Below are positions 34,121 to 51,541 of a stretch of 54,638 bases of DNA, in pieces. How positions within the stretch are numbered: position 1 is the stretch's first letter; each line of letters begins with the position of its first letter. Under the pieces are notes generated by a model that had not been told where the DNA came from, did not search any database, and saw only the letters and a program-made list of their open reading frames with translations. This stretch comes from an uncultured beta proteobacterium (GTDB lineage: Bacteria > Pseudomonadota > Gammaproteobacteria > Burkholderiales > Burkholderiaceae_C): contig CAIQOO010000109.1 in assembly GCA_903873485.1 (NCBI GenBank), forward strand, positions 1 to 54,638, read 5' to 3'. The position numbers and the translations under genes are program-made.

Positions 34121-34984
34121 TCAGGCGGCAGTTTTGCGAGCTGAAATGAAAAATTCGCGGTTGCCATCGCCGCCGGTGATCGGCGAATCAAACCAGTGCG
34201 TGACCACCAGGCCCAGCCCGGCGCAGGCATCGCGCAGACGCTGTTCGACCAACGCATACAGCGCCGCGTCCTTGACCAGCCCGCCCTTGCCAACCTGGCC
34301 GGGCTGCAGTTCAAACTGCGGCTTGACCAGCGTCAGCAGGCTGGCGCCGGGTTTCAGCAGCGGCACCACGGCCGGCAACACCAGGGTTTGCGAGATAAAC
34401 GACAGGTCGGCCACGATCAGATCGAATTCAGGCAGCAGGGATGCGTCGGCTTGGGGCACGCTGCTCTCGGCATCCGCCCCGAAGTCTTCTGCCTGATTTT
34501 CATTTTCAAGGTCAAATTGGCCGCTAGCGCTTATGCTGTCTGCGTAAGCAGCTATTAAAATCGCAGCATCTAGGGTGCGTGCATTGCAGCCTTCGACACA
34601 CAGCACACGCGGATCGGCACGCAAACTGGGGTGCAATTGGGCGCTGCCGACATCGACGCCGACAACGAAACTGGCACCGTGCCGCAGCAGGCAGTCGGTA
34701 AAGCCGCCGGTGGACTGGCCAACATCGAGGCACAACAGGCCAGCCACCAACAAGCCCACCTGTTGCAAGGCGGCTTCGAGCTTGAGGCCGCCGCGCGACA
34801 CATAACGCGCCTCTGAGTCATCGAGCAGCCGAATCTGCGCCTCAAGGGGCACGTCGTCACCATTTTTGGCGATTTTTCGCCATGTCTCGCCTTGCAGCCA
34901 CAACACGCCACCGGCAATCAGGCGCTGCGCCTGGGAGCGGGTGCTGGCAAGCTGGCGTTGCACCAGCAGTTGGTCAATCCGCAT
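34121..34984 (-). CDS. tlyA: TlyA-family rRNA 2-prime-O-methyltransferase / hemolysin-like protein
   Basis: S4 RNA-binding domain (MRIDQLLVQRQLASTRSQAQ and on, about 1-60) followed by a FtsJ-like methyltransferase. The SAM motif is LCLDVGQSTGGFTDCLLRHG, with VVGVDVGSAQLH and FDLIVADLSFIS following. The family methylates rRNA and is sometimes annotated as hemolysin. At 287 residues it is longer than the roughly 245-270 I expect. The excess is an acidic loop at about 145-185, and part of this (144-156) is encoded by the dispersed repeat at 34519-34555. It begins five bases after the ahcY stop, so it is in the SAH-riboswitch operon. Confidence 0.93.
   Translation of the reverse strand: MRIDQLLVQRQLASTRSQAQRLIAGGVLWLQGETWRKIAKNGDDVPLEAQIRLLDDSEARYVSRGGLKLEAALQQVGLLVAGLLCLDVGQSTGGFTDCLLRHGASFVVGVDVGSAQLHPSLRADPRVLCVEGCNARTLDAAILIAAYADSISASGQFDLENENQAEDFGADAESSVPQADASLLPEFDLIVADLSFISQTLVLPAVVPLLKPGASLLTLVKPQFELQPGQVGKGGLVKDAALYALVEQRLRDACAGLGLVVTHWFDSPITGGDGNREFFISARKTAA
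34519..34555 (-). repeat. dispersed repeat copy 8, inside tlyA
   Basis: On the minus strand, ATAGCT (34555-34550), 17 bases, AAGCGCT (one mismatch, 34532-34526), then AGCGGCC. It is sense to tlyA and in the same reading frame as the copies in the dehydrogenase and argC (ATA GCT). It is flanked by TTTGACCTTGAAAAT, similar to the flank of copy 5. Confidence 0.75.
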
Positions 34985-34989
34985 GCGGA

Positions 34990-36441
<1,452 letters not shown>

Positions 36442-36524
36442 GATTCACTCCAGCAGTTATGTATTGAATGAACACTGCGGTGACGACAAGCTGTAACTGA
36501 AACAGGCTCACCGCACACAATCAG

Positions 36525-36631
36525 TGGGTGAGCGCCGTTGAAATGCGCCGCCGACAAGCCTGCCAGCGGGTTCCGAGCCTCACGCGACACCTGAACTGCA
36601 TGTTTTTGGTGCGCGCTGCAACGCTCCTCGG
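36525..36631 (-). promoter_or_regulatory. SAH riboswitch upstream of ahcY
   Basis: Read on the minus strand, the element begins CCGAGGAGCGTTGCAGCG (36631 downward). It continues to AGGCTCGG, which closes stem P1 against CCGAG, and ends with AACGGCGCTCACCCA (to 36525), which supplies the pseudoknot strand pairing with the GAGCG of the 5-prime part. These are the conserved blocks of the SAH riboswitch class, known to switch on SAH hydrolase and methionine-cycle genes when SAH accumulates. The ahcY ribosome binding site is about 70 bases further down. There is no evident terminator, so the output may be at translation or through an antiterminator I cannot fold by eye. Confidence 0.92.
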
Positions 36632-36640
36632 AATGGAAAA

Positions 36641-36646
36641 ATTATA
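36641..36646 (-). promoter_or_regulatory. -10 element of the ahcY promoter
   Basis: A perfect TATAAT on the minus strand ends ten bases before the first conserved riboswitch base, so the transcript would begin at or just before stem P1. No good -35 hexamer is found 16-18 bases upstream (best candidate AATAAC), so an activator or extended -10 contact may contribute. Confidence 0.7.
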
Positions 36647-36784
36647 GAACAGGATGACTGACGGTTATTCCACACACCGGTTTCGACCTTTTTTGACCTC
36701 TGACCGGGCTTTCGTAGCAATTCAGTGACAAACTGGCAACATCGGTACGACAAGAGTGCAAAATACGCGCTGTGCCATAACATG

Positions 36785-39241
<2,457 letters not shown>

Positions 39242-39282
39242 ACTCGGTGCCTTTCTTCAACTGAAATTCTGACTGATATCTC

Positions 39283-41460
39283 ATGTTACACACCCGCTAC
39301 ATCGAAATGATTTGCAACGCCAGCCACGGCGATCCGTTTGCAGTCCTTGGGCCGCATCTCAGTTCACCTGGTCACAGCTCAATCCGTTGCTTTTTGCCCG
39401 GAGCCGCCAAAGTAACCGTATTGGCCAGCAATGGAACAGCTTTGGGCGACCTTAGCCTGCGCCACATAGATGGCTTCTATGAGGACACGGTCAAGCAGCC
39501 GCCTGATGCGCCCTATCGCCTGCGGGTCAAATGGGAAAGCGGGCAAGAGGATACGTTTGACGACCCGTACCGCTTTCCGCTGGTGTTGGGTGAGATGGAT
39601 GTCTGGTTGCTGGGCGAAGGCACCCATTTGCGTCCTTTTGAAGTATTGGGCGCACAGATCAGCACCATGCTGGGCGTTGCCGGTGTTCGTTTTGCGGTTT
39701 GGGCACCCAATGCGTCCCGTGTCAGCGTAGTTGGCGACTTCAACCTGTGGGACGGCAGGCGTCACCCGATGCGCCAGCGCCGCGAATGTGGTGTCTGGGA
39801 GCTGTTTTTGCCTGGTATCGGGCGTGGTGCCCGCTACAAATACGAGATTCGCAGTAACAGCGGTCATGTGCTGCCCCAGCATGCTGACCCCTATGCGCTG
39901 CAGTCCGAACTGCGCCCGGCCACGGCCAGTGTGGTGTGTGAACTCCCCGCCGTGCAGCCGCCGTCACATGAACGCCAACTGGCCAATGCGCTGAATGCAC
40001 CGATCAGCATTTACGAGGTGCATCTGGGCTCCTGGCGACGCATCGTCGAGGATGGCAACCGCTGGCTGACGTGGGACGAAATGGCTGATACGCTGGTGCC
40101 TTATGTGCAGGAGATGGGTTTTACCCACATCGAACTCATGCCGGTCAGTGAATATCCGTTTGACGGCTCCTGGGGCTACCAGCCGATTGGTGTCTATGCA
40201 CCCACTTCACGCTTTGGCGAGCCAGACGGCTTTGGGCGACTGGTGGCACGCTGCCACGCGGCCGGTATTGGCTTGATTCTGGATTGGGTGCCGGCGCATT
40301 TTCCAACCGACATACACGGACTGGCCAACTTCGATGGCACCCAGTTGTACGAATACGCTGACCCCAAGGAGGGGTTTCACAATGACTGGAACACCCTGAT
40401 TTACAACATGGGCCGCACCGAGGTGCGCAACTTTCTGGTCGGCAATGCACTGTACTGGCTGGAACGCTTTGGTGTTGATGGCCTGCGCGTGGATGCCGTG
40501 GCCTCGATGCTGTACAAAGACTACAGCCGCAAGGAGGGTGAGTGGGTTCCGAATGCTTATGGTGGCCGCGAAAACCTCGATGCCATCGCATTTCTGAAGC
40601 GCATGAACGAAGTCGTTGGTGTCGAGCGCCCGCAAGCCATCACGCTGGCCGAGGAATCGACCGCCTACCCGGCGGTCTCGCGGCCAACTTTTGCCGGTGG
40701 CCTGGGTTTTCACTACAAGTGGAACATGGGCTGGATGCATGACACCCTGTCCTACATTTCACGCGACCCGATCTACCGGCAGCACCATCAGGGTGAGCTG
40801 ACCTTTGGCTTGCTCTATGCGTTCAACGAAAACTTTGTGTTGCCAATCTCGCACGACGAAGTGGTGCATGGCAAGGGATCCTTGCTCAACAAGATGCCCG
40901 GAGACCGCTGGCAGCAAATGGGCAACATGCGGGTGTTCCTGAGCTATATGTTTGGTCATCCGGGCAAGAAGCTGCTGTTCATGGGTTGTGAATTTGCCCA
41001 GGAGCGCGAGTGGAACCACGATCACAGCCTGGACTGGCATTTACTGGAACAACCCGCCCACGCCGGCATCCAGCACCTGGTGCGCGACCTCAACCGGTTC
41101 TATCGGGCCACTCCGGCCCTTTATCAGCAAGACTTTGTGTCGGCCGGATTCGAGTGGATTGAACACAACGATACCCAAAGGTCCACCGTGAGCTTTGCAC
41201 GGCGTGCGGCAGATGGCACTTTTGTGCTGGTGGTGTGCAACTTTACACCCAGTGTCTGGTACGACTACCGCATGGGCGTTCCACAGCCCGGCAAATACCG
41301 GGAAGTGCTCAACTCTGACTCCGAGTGTTACGGCGGCAGCAATGTCCGGGCCATCGTCGGCGATGTGACCGCCGACGACATCCACTGGAACGGCAGATCA
41401 CAGTCGATTGTCCTGACATTGCCTCCTCTTGCCGCAGTTTTCATCGAATGGACGAACTGA
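39283..41460 (+). CDS. glgB: 1,4-alpha-glucan branching enzyme
   Basis: GH13 branching enzyme that introduces alpha-1,6 links into glycogen. 725 residues, usual for GlgB. The order is an N-terminal carbohydrate-binding module ([12 protein letters not shown]), a CBM48 region ([20 protein letters not shown]) and the catalytic barrel. The nucleophile lies in [11 protein letters not shown], the acid in LAEESTAYP and the transition-state aspartate in [14 protein letters not shown]. It is 41 bases after glgP. Its end overlaps the glgX start by 13 bases, so glgB and glgX are coupled. Confidence 0.97.
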   Translation: MLHTRYIEMICNASHGDPFAVLGPHLSSPGHSSIRCFLPGAAKVTVLASNGTALGDLSLRHIDGFYEDTVKQPPDAPYRLRVKWESGQEDTFDDPYRFPLVLGEMDVWLLGEGTHLRPFEVLGAQISTMLGVAGVRFAVWAPNASRVSVVGDFNLWDGRRHPMRQRRECGVWELFLPGIGRGARYKYEIRSNSGHVLPQHADPYALQSELRPATASVVCELPAVQPPSHERQLANALNAPISIYEVHLGSWRRIVEDGNRWLTWDEMADTLVPYVQEMGFTHIELMPVSEYPFDGSWGYQPIGVYAPTSRFGEPDGFGRLVARCHAAGIGLILDWVPAHFPTDIHGLANFDGTQLYEYADPKEGFHNDWNTLIYNMGRTEVRNFLVGNALYWLERFGVDGLRVDAVASMLYKDYSRKEGEWVPNAYGGRENLDAIAFLKRMNEVVGVERPQAITLAEESTAYPAVSRPTFAGGLGFHYKWNMGWMHDTLSYISRDPIYRQHHQGELTFGLLYAFNENFVLPISHDEVVHGKGSLLNKMPGDRWQQMGNMRVFLSYMFGHPGKKLLFMGCEFAQEREWNHDHSLDWHLLEQPAHAGIQHLVRDLNRFYRATPALYQQDFVSAGFEWIEHNDTQRSTVSFARRAADGTFVLVVCNFTPSVWYDYRMGVPQPGKYREVLNSDSECYGGSNVRAIVGDVTADDIHWNGRSQSIVLTLPPLAAVFIEWTN

Positions 41461-43571
41461 GCGCAGCCACGCTTCAGATCGGGCGTCCATGGCCGTTGGG
41501 TGCCAGTTGTGATGGTCATGGGGTTAATTTTGCGGTCTTTTCTGCCAATGCACAGGCATTGGACTTGTGTTTGTTTGATGCCAGCGGTATCAACGAACTG
41601 GCGCGACTGCGCCTGTTCGGCCACAGCGGGGATATCTGGCACGGCTATTTGCCAGGTGCCAGGCCAGGTCTGGTGTATGGTTTGCGGGCACACGGGCCAT
41701 GGCGACCGGACCGGGGACTCCGCTTTGATTCATCAAAGCTGCTGCTAGACCCTTACACCCGCGAAATCGTCGGGGAATTTATTTGGCGAGATGAACATTT
41801 CGCGTCAGATCGACAAAACCCGCGCCACCTGGAAACCCATGACAATGCCCGACTGGCACTCAAGGCACGCGTCACCGACGACCATTTCGACTGGGGTGAT
41901 GACCAGGCGCCGGGAACACCGCTGGCATCCTCCATCATTTACGAATGCCACGTCAAGGGGTTCAGCAACCGCAATCCGCTGGTCCCGCGCGAGTTGCGTG
42001 GCACCTTTGCCGGCTTGGGGCATACCGCATCCGTCAATTACCTGAAGCTTTTGGGCGTCACTGCGGTCAGCCTGCTGCCGGTGCATTACTGCATCAGCGA
42101 AGAACGGCTGATTGGCATGGGACTGAGCAATTACTGGGGTTACAACTCGATTGCTTTTTTCTGCATTAATCCGCGCCTGTGTAGCGGCCAAGGCGGCATT
42201 TCACCCCGCAATGAGTTTCGCAGCATGGTGCGTGCGATGCATGAAGCCGGACTGGAGGTACTGCTCGATGTGGTCTATAACCACACGGCAGAGGCGGATC
42301 AGTCAGGTCCCACCATCAGTTTTCGCGGGCTCGACAACGCCAGTTACTACCGGTTGACACCCAACGACTTGAGTCGTTACGAAAACTTCAGTGGCTGTGG
42401 CAACACGTTTGACGTGCAACAACCCAGAGTCCTGCAATTGGTGATGGACAGCCTGCGCTACTGGGTCAGCGAGATGCATGTTGACGGTTTTCGCTTCGAC
42501 CTGGCCGTGGTGCTGGGCCGTACCGATTTCGGTTTTACCTCGCAGGCGGCTTTTTTTGCTGCCGTCGCGCAAGACCCGGTGCTGTGTCGCGTCAAGATGA
42601 TTGCCGAGCCATGGGATATCGGACCTGGCGGTTACCAGGTCGGCCAGTTTCCACGTGACTGGCCAGAATGGAACGACAAGTTCCGCGATACGGTGCGACG
42701 CTTTTGGGTCCAAAGCGCGGCATCACCAAAGTCCGCAACCGAGTCTGGCACCCGGGGCGACTTTGCCATGCGTCTGTGCGGTTCCTCTGACCTGTACCAG
42801 GCACGCCGGCGTTCGCCGGCTGAATCACTCAATTACGTGATTTCACACGACGGCTTCACACTGCGTGACCTGCTGAGCTACAACCAGCGCAACAACCTCG
42901 CCAATGGCGAGGACAACCGGGACGGAACCGGCAACAACTTCAGCTTCAATTGTGGCATTGAAGGCCCGACTGACGCGCCAACGGTCAACCGCATGCGCGC
43001 CAGACTGCAGCGCGCCTTGCTCACCACGTTGATGCTGGCACAAGGCACCCCCATGCTGTGTGCCGGCGACGAGTTGGGCCATACCCAGGACGGCAACAAC
43101 AACCCCTACTGCCAGGACAGCCCAATGACTTGGATCAATTGGGACAATGTTGACACAGACTTGCTGGCTTTTACCCAATACCTGATTTCCCTGCGCCACC
43201 AACTGCGTCCCTTTGCCAACCACTGGTACAGCGGCGCGGCCGATGCAGATGGCAACTATGACCTGTCATGGTGGAATGCGGACGGCAGCGCACTTCAGGG
43301 AGATGCTTGGCACCAGCCCCTGCAACGCGCGCTGGGCTGCCTCATTGGTAAACCCGGTCGATCCAAATCACCGCTGCTGCTGCTGATCAACAGCGGTGCC
43401 AGTCCCGAGACGTTTGCCTTGCCGCGAGGCCAATGGCAAGCGCTGCTTGACACCAGTCATCCACGCGGGCTGGCTGTCTGGCGGGCGGCTGGCGCTACAC
43501 CCGTGCCAGTGGTCGCACACAGCCTTTTGCTGCTGCAGCAAATCACGACGCGCCCTTATCAGAAAAGTTGA
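41448..43571 (+). CDS. glgX: glycogen debranching enzyme
   Basis: GH13 isoamylase-type enzyme that removes the limit branches left by GlgP. 707 residues. A CBM48 domain ([20 protein letters not shown]) precedes the barrel. [32 protein letters not shown] (nucleophile), [16 protein letters not shown] (acid) and [19 protein letters not shown] are all typical. The start is ATG 41448 inside the glgB end, at the conserved N terminus. It converges on malQ, with a strong hairpin at 43615-43636 between their ends. Confidence 0.95.
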   Translation: MDELSAATLQIGRPWPLGASCDGHGVNFAVFSANAQALDLCLFDASGINELARLRLFGHSGDIWHGYLPGARPGLVYGLRAHGPWRPDRGLRFDSSKLLLDPYTREIVGEFIWRDEHFASDRQNPRHLETHDNARLALKARVTDDHFDWGDDQAPGTPLASSIIYECHVKGFSNRNPLVPRELRGTFAGLGHTASVNYLKLLGVTAVSLLPVHYCISEERLIGMGLSNYWGYNSIAFFCINPRLCSGQGGISPRNEFRSMVRAMHEAGLEVLLDVVYNHTAEADQSGPTISFRGLDNASYYRLTPNDLSRYENFSGCGNTFDVQQPRVLQLVMDSLRYWVSEMHVDGFRFDLAVVLGRTDFGFTSQAAFFAAVAQDPVLCRVKMIAEPWDIGPGGYQVGQFPRDWPEWNDKFRDTVRRFWVQSAASPKSATESGTRGDFAMRLCGSSDLYQARRRSPAESLNYVISHDGFTLRDLLSYNQRNNLANGEDNRDGTGNNFSFNCGIEGPTDAPTVNRMRARLQRALLTTLMLAQGTPMLCAGDELGHTQDGNNNPYCQDSPMTWINWDNVDTDLLAFTQYLISLRHQLRPFANHWYSGAADADGNYDLSWWNADGSALQGDAWHQPLQRALGCLIGKPGRSKSPLLLLINSGASPETFALPRGQWQALLDTSHPRGLAVWRAAGATPVPVVAHSLLLLQQITTRPYQKS

Positions 43572-43614
43572 ATGTGCTGCTTGCCAACAAGCGGTTGAAA
43601 TGCCTCAATTAACA

Positions 43615-43636
43615 ACCATGCCCGAAGGGGCATGGT
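43615..43636. terminator. hairpin between glgX and malQ
   Basis: ACCATGCCC (43615-43623) and GGGCATGGT (43628-43636) pair perfectly around a 4-base GAAG loop. Located in the 71-base gap between the converging genes, it is placed to end both transcripts. T tracts are poor on either side, so the strength is uncertain. Confidence 0.6.
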
Positions 43637-43642
43637 AAATTG

Positions 43643-45169
43643 TCAATGCGCGTTCACACAAGTCGGTGAGGTGTCGCTCCTGCCACTTTCCGCCGTGATC
43701 CGGGCCATTTGCTGCGTCACCAGGGGATCGATCCAGTCCCAGACAAAACGCCAGATCCAGCAGCCCTCGGTGGTGCCCGGAACATTCATGCGATGTGTGC
43801 CATCAAGACCCAGGATATCCTGCAACTGGCACAGCGATATGCAGGCCACCGACATCGCGCCAGCGCGCAACATGGCCCAGTGCAGATCGGTGCCGTCGGT
43901 TTTCAGGTGGTGCTTGGTGAACGCTCGTTCATGTGCGCTGCAAGTGGCCCACCATCCATTGACCGTGTCGTTGTCGTGCGTGCCGGTATAGACCACCGTG
44001 TTGGATTCATAGTTTTCTGGCAGAAAAACATGGCTTTCATCGCCTGAAAATGCAAACTGAAGCACCTTCATCCCTGGAAACCCGGTACGCTCGCGCAAGG
44101 CAGTGACTTCGGGCGTGATGATGCCGAGGTCTTCTGCAATGATGGGTAGGTCGCCCAACGCCTGCACCAGCGCGGCAAACAGGTCATCGCCTGGCCCGGG
44201 CTGCCAGCGGCCACATGCTGCCGTTGGCTCATTTGCCGGAATTTCCCAGTAGTCAACAAAACCTCGAAAATGATCAATTCTGATGATGTCTGCGAGCATC
44301 AACTGGCGCCGCACCCGCTCGATCCACCATTGGTAGCCATCTTGTTTCATGGCAGCCCAGTTGTAGAGCGGGTTGCCCCAGCGCTGCCCGGAGGCAGAAA
44401 AGAAATCAGGTGGCACGCCAGCTACCACAGTCGGCAAACCCGCCTCATCAAGCACATACAAGTCTGGCCTGGCCCAGCAATCGGCGCTGTGATGTGCGAC
44501 AAAAATGGGCAGGTCACCCACCAGCAGCACTTGTTTCTGATGGGCATAAGTTTTGATGGCCTGCCACTGCATGTCAAACTGCCACTGCACAAAGCACCAA
44601 AAATCAATCTCTGACGCATGTTCCAGGCGCGCCTTGACCATTGCCATGTGTTCGCGCCGCGCCAGTTCTGTCGGCCATTCTGGCCAGATGGCAGGAGCGT
44701 ATTGCTTGTCCAATGCCATGAACAGGGTGTAGTCATCCAGCCAGGCCTGTTGCGACTGCGCCCAATCGTAGAGCGCCTGTTGTTGGGCCGGTTGGCTGTG
44801 CCTGATAAATCCGGCAAACGCCTCGCGCAGCTTTTGCATGCGCCAGGGCACCACGTCCGGGTAGTTCACATGCAAGGCATCAAACTCGGCGCGCAAACTG
44901 TCAGCATCGATCCAGCCCTGCTCTACCATCGGCTCAAACGCTAATAGGCATGGATTGCCCGCAAATGCCGAGCTACCCATATAAGGCGAATAGCCAGAGC
45001 CTACCGGTCCCAGTGGCAGCGTTTGCCATAGTGTTTGCCCAGCCGAGTGCAGCCAATCGACAAATAGGAAAGCATTGGGGCCAAAGTCACCAGACCCGTG
45101 TGGACCGGGCAAGGACGTTGGATGCAACACCACTCCAGCGCGACGCTGCAGCAACAAAGGATTGGCCAT
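43643..45169 (-). CDS. malQ: 4-alpha-glucanotransferase
   Basis: GH77 amylomaltase that transfers maltodextrin segments and frees glucose, recycling the short chains from glycogen debranching. 508 residues, the short plant/Thermus-like class. The motifs RRAGVVLHPTSLPGPHGSGDFG, GNPLYNWAAM, IIRIDHFRGFVDYWEIPA (nucleophile aspartate), IIAEDLGIITPEV (acid) and TGTHDNDTVNGWW are visible. The start is ATG 45169. It is the last gene of the left-going arm pgm-glgC-glgA-malQ, 63 bases after glgA. Confidence 0.95.
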   Translation of the reverse strand: MANPLLLQRRAGVVLHPTSLPGPHGSGDFGPNAFLFVDWLHSAGQTLWQTLPLGPVGSGYSPYMGSSAFAGNPCLLAFEPMVEQGWIDADSLRAEFDALHVNYPDVVPWRMQKLREAFAGFIRHSQPAQQQALYDWAQSQQAWLDDYTLFMALDKQYAPAIWPEWPTELARREHMAMVKARLEHASEIDFWCFVQWQFDMQWQAIKTYAHQKQVLLVGDLPIFVAHHSADCWARPDLYVLDEAGLPTVVAGVPPDFFSASGQRWGNPLYNWAAMKQDGYQWWIERVRRQLMLADIIRIDHFRGFVDYWEIPANEPTAACGRWQPGPGDDLFAALVQALGDLPIIAEDLGIITPEVTALRERTGFPGMKVLQFAFSGDESHVFLPENYESNTVVYTGTHDNDTVNGWWATCSAHERAFTKHHLKTDGTDLHWAMLRAGAMSVACISLCQLQDILGLDGTHRMNVPGTTEGCWIWRFVWDWIDPLVTQQMARITAESGRSDTSPTCVNAH

Positions 45170-45232
45170 AAATAAAATGCTCCTAGTGCATGGAAGAGAC
45201 CGCCACCATGGCAACCTCAATTATGAGATGAA

Positions 45233-46681
45233 TCATGGGCAAAGCTTGCGATACAAATCCACATATTGTGCAGCGGCCTTGTCCCAGCCCATCGGCTGCT
45301 TCATGGCGTGCGCACGAACCGCCAGCCAATCGGGCTGGCGCGCATACAGTGCAAAGGCCCGGCACACGGCACGCAGCAATCCTTGCGCATCAAACCGATG
45401 AAAGACAAAGCCATTGGCAGTTTTATTGGCCAGGTCTTCAAGTGAACAATCGACCACGGTGTCTGCCAGACCGCCGACATGGTGCACCAGAGGAAGGCTG
45501 CCATATTTCAAGCCATACATCTGCGTCAGACCACAGGGTTCAAAGCTCGATGGCACCAGCGTCACATCAGTGGCCGCAAAAATCTGGTGCGCAAAATTTT
45601 CGTCATACCCAATATGAACCGAAACCGTCAGCGGGTTCGCTGCCGCACGTTGGCGGAATGCGTTTTCCATTCCCAGATCACCCTCGCCCATCATCACCAA
45701 CTGGCCACCGCGGGCGAGCAATTGATCAAGAACCTTCAGCACCAAATGCAAGCCTTTTTGCTCGGTGATGCGGCTGACAATCCCGAACAGGGGGGCATCG
45801 TTTTGCACCGCCAGGCCAAGCCGGTGCTGCAACTCGGCTTTGCAGCGCAGTTTGCCGGCCGGTTTGTCGGCATCAAACGGGTGAATAATGGCGGGGTCCC
45901 GTGCCGGGTCCCAGACCGTTTCATCGACGCCATTGAGAATGCCGGTCAGCACATTGGCACGCAAGCGCAGCAACCCGTCCATCCCGTAGCCTTGTTCCCG
46001 GGTCTGAATTTCAAGAGCGTAGGTAGGACTCACCGTGGTGATATGGTCGGAAAAAAACAGGCCGGCCTTCATGAACGACATCTGGCTATGAAACTCCAGC
46101 CCGTCAACAGAAAATGCACTTGACGGCAGACCCAACTCGAAAAAATGCCGCGATGCAAAAAGGCCGTCATAAGCCAGGTTATGCACGGTGTAAACATTGG
46201 CAACGCGGACGCGCTGCGCGGGTGAAAATGCCATGTAGGCAGATGCCAGCGCGGCATGCCAGTCATGGCTGTGCACCACGTGCGGTTGCCAATGCATGTC
46301 AAGTCCGCCAGCCAGCCGGGAAGCAACCCAGCCCAGCAAGGCAAAACGCCGGTAGTTGTCGGCAAAGGGTCGGTGCTGAATATCTTCGTAGGGCGATCCG
46401 GGCCGGTGATACAACAACGGCAGATCGATCACATAAGCCATCAGATTCAGACTGGCAAGGCGACCCAGTCGCACCACAAAGGGTTCCCCCCAGGGCGCCA
46501 CCAATTCGGCCAGCACCGTGCTGCCGTGCAAATCAGTCATGATGGGTGCAAAGCCGGGAAGCAGCACGCGCGTATCGCAGCCGGCAGCGTTCAGGGCTGC
46601 CGGCAGAGCACCGGCCACGTCAGCCAGGCCCCCGGTTTTGATGAGCGGAAAAATTTCAGCGCTGACCTGCAAGACATTCAT
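45233..46681 (-). CDS. glgA: glycogen synthase (ADP-glucose)
   Basis: GT5 enzyme extending alpha-1,4-glucan from ADP-glucose. 482 residues. The ADP-glucose loop KTGGLADVAGALP is near residue 16. HSHDWHAALASAYMAF, NGVDETVWDPARD, ISRITEQKG and FEPCGLTQMYGLKYGSLPLV follow in the C-terminal Rossmann domain. It begins 18 bases after the glgC stop, so synthesis of ADP-glucose and its polymerisation are encoded together. There is no signal peptide. Confidence 0.97.
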   Translation of the reverse strand: MNVLQVSAEIFPLIKTGGLADVAGALPAALNAAGCDTRVLLPGFAPIMTDLHGSTVLAELVAPWGEPFVVRLGRLASLNLMAYVIDLPLLYHRPGSPYEDIQHRPFADNYRRFALLGWVASRLAGGLDMHWQPHVVHSHDWHAALASAYMAFSPAQRVRVANVYTVHNLAYDGLFASRHFFELGLPSSAFSVDGLEFHSQMSFMKAGLFFSDHITTVSPTYALEIQTREQGYGMDGLLRLRANVLTGILNGVDETVWDPARDPAIIHPFDADKPAGKLRCKAELQHRLGLAVQNDAPLFGIVSRITEQKGLHLVLKVLDQLLARGGQLVMMGEGDLGMENAFRQRAAANPLTVSVHIGYDENFAHQIFAATDVTLVPSSFEPCGLTQMYGLKYGSLPLVHHVGGLADTVVDCSLEDLANKTANGFVFHRFDAQGLLRAVCRAFALYARQPDWLAVRAHAMKQPMGWDKAAAQYVDLYRKLCP

Positions 46682-46699
46682 AAGCGGATGTACTGGTGG

Positions 46700-47968
46700 T
46701 TATTTCAGTTTGTCAATCATCTCACGGGTGATCAGCACCACGCCGCCTTCGGTGCGCTCAAAGCGCTGTGCGTCAAGTTCCGGATCTTCGCCCACCACCA
46801 AGCCTTCCGGAATATCGCAACCCCGGTCAATCACCACCTTGGTCAAGCGACAATTGCGATTGATGATGACGTCAGGCAACACCACCGCCTGGTCAACACG
46901 GCAGAATGAATGCACCCGCACTTCAGAGAAAAGCACGGAATGTGCCACATAAGAACCCGACACGATACAGCCGCCGGAAATAAGCGTATTGACAGTCACC
47001 CCGTTCTGACCAAAGGTGTCTGGCACAAATTTGGCTGGCGGCAACTGACGCTGATAAGTCCAGATCGGCCATTCGACATCGTAAATATCGAGTTCCGGCA
47101 CGGTCGATGCAAGGTCCAGATTGGCCGACCAGAAAGCGTCGATGGTGCCCACATCGCGCCAATAGGGTGCCGCATCCTCCACCCTGGAGACACACGACAG
47201 GCCAAAAGGATGGGCCAGCGCATGGCCATCGGCAACCGCTTTAGGGATCACGTTTTTGCCAAAATCATGTTCTGAATCGGGGTTCGCCAAGTCGTCTTCG
47301 AGCAACTTGTAAAGGTAATTGGCATTGAACACATAGATACCCATGCTCGCCAGTGAAACCGCATCGTTGCCAGGCATGGCCGGCGGGTCAACCGGTTTTT
47401 CGACAAATGCCGTGATGTTGCGATCGGCATCCACCGCCATCACGCCAAAAGCCGAAGCCTCGGCGCGCGGTACCTCGATGCAGCCCACCGTGCAACCGGC
47501 ACCGCGAACGACGTGGTCCTTGATCATGATCGAGTAGTCCATTTTGTAAACATGGTCTCCCGCCAAAATCACGATGTACTCCGGGTGGCTGGATTGAATG
47601 ATGTCCATGTTCTGAAAAATGGCATCCGCCGTGCCCCGATACCAGTGCTCTTCACCAGCACGCTGTTGTGCCGGCAGCATATCCACCATTTCATTGAGTT
47701 CGGCACGCAGAAAATTCCAGCCGCGCTGCAAGTGGCGCATCAGCGAGTGCGACTTGTACTGGGTCACCACCGCCATGCGGCGAATGCCTGAATTCAGGCA
47801 ATTGGACAAGGCAAAGTCAACAATCCGGAACTTGCCACCAAAATAAACCGCCGGTTTTGCGCGGCTGTCTGTCAATTGCTTGAGCCGGCTGCCACGGCCA
47901 CCCGCCAGCACCAGTGCCACGGTATGCCGCACCAATTGATGGGTTGTAGGGATTTTGTCAGTATTCAT
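46700..47968 (-). CDS. glgC: glucose-1-phosphate adenylyltransferase
   Basis: Makes ADP-glucose from glucose 1-phosphate and ATP; it is the regulated step of bacterial glycogen synthesis. 422 residues. The pyrophosphorylase motif [21 protein letters not shown] and [16 protein letters not shown] are present, along with [30 protein letters not shown] and the C-terminal beta-helix ([20 protein letters not shown]). A clear GGAGAC site precedes the ATG. It lies between pgm (71-base gap) and glgA (18-base gap). The effector-binding N terminus looks intact. Confidence 0.97.
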   Translation of the reverse strand: MNTDKIPTTHQLVRHTVALVLAGGRGSRLKQLTDSRAKPAVYFGGKFRIVDFALSNCLNSGIRRMAVVTQYKSHSLMRHLQRGWNFLRAELNEMVDMLPAQQRAGEEHWYRGTADAIFQNMDIIQSSHPEYIVILAGDHVYKMDYSIMIKDHVVRGAGCTVGCIEVPRAEASAFGVMAVDADRNITAFVEKPVDPPAMPGNDAVSLASMGIYVFNANYLYKLLEDDLANPDSEHDFGKNVIPKAVADGHALAHPFGLSCVSRVEDAAPYWRDVGTIDAFWSANLDLASTVPELDIYDVEWPIWTYQRQLPPAKFVPDTFGQNGVTVNTLISGGCIVSGSYVAHSVLFSEVRVHSFCRVDQAVVLPDVIINRNCRLTKVVIDRGCDIPEGLVVGEDPELDAQRFERTEGGVVLITREMIDKLK

Positions 47969-48039
47969 TTTTGTCTCCTGGTCTCGATTATTCTTGCAGC
48001 GGTGTGCACCGACTGCGCGCGCGTTGCGCCATGTTCGGT

Positions 48040-51528
<3,489 letters not shown>

Positions 51529-51541
51529 CAACACAGGCCAG

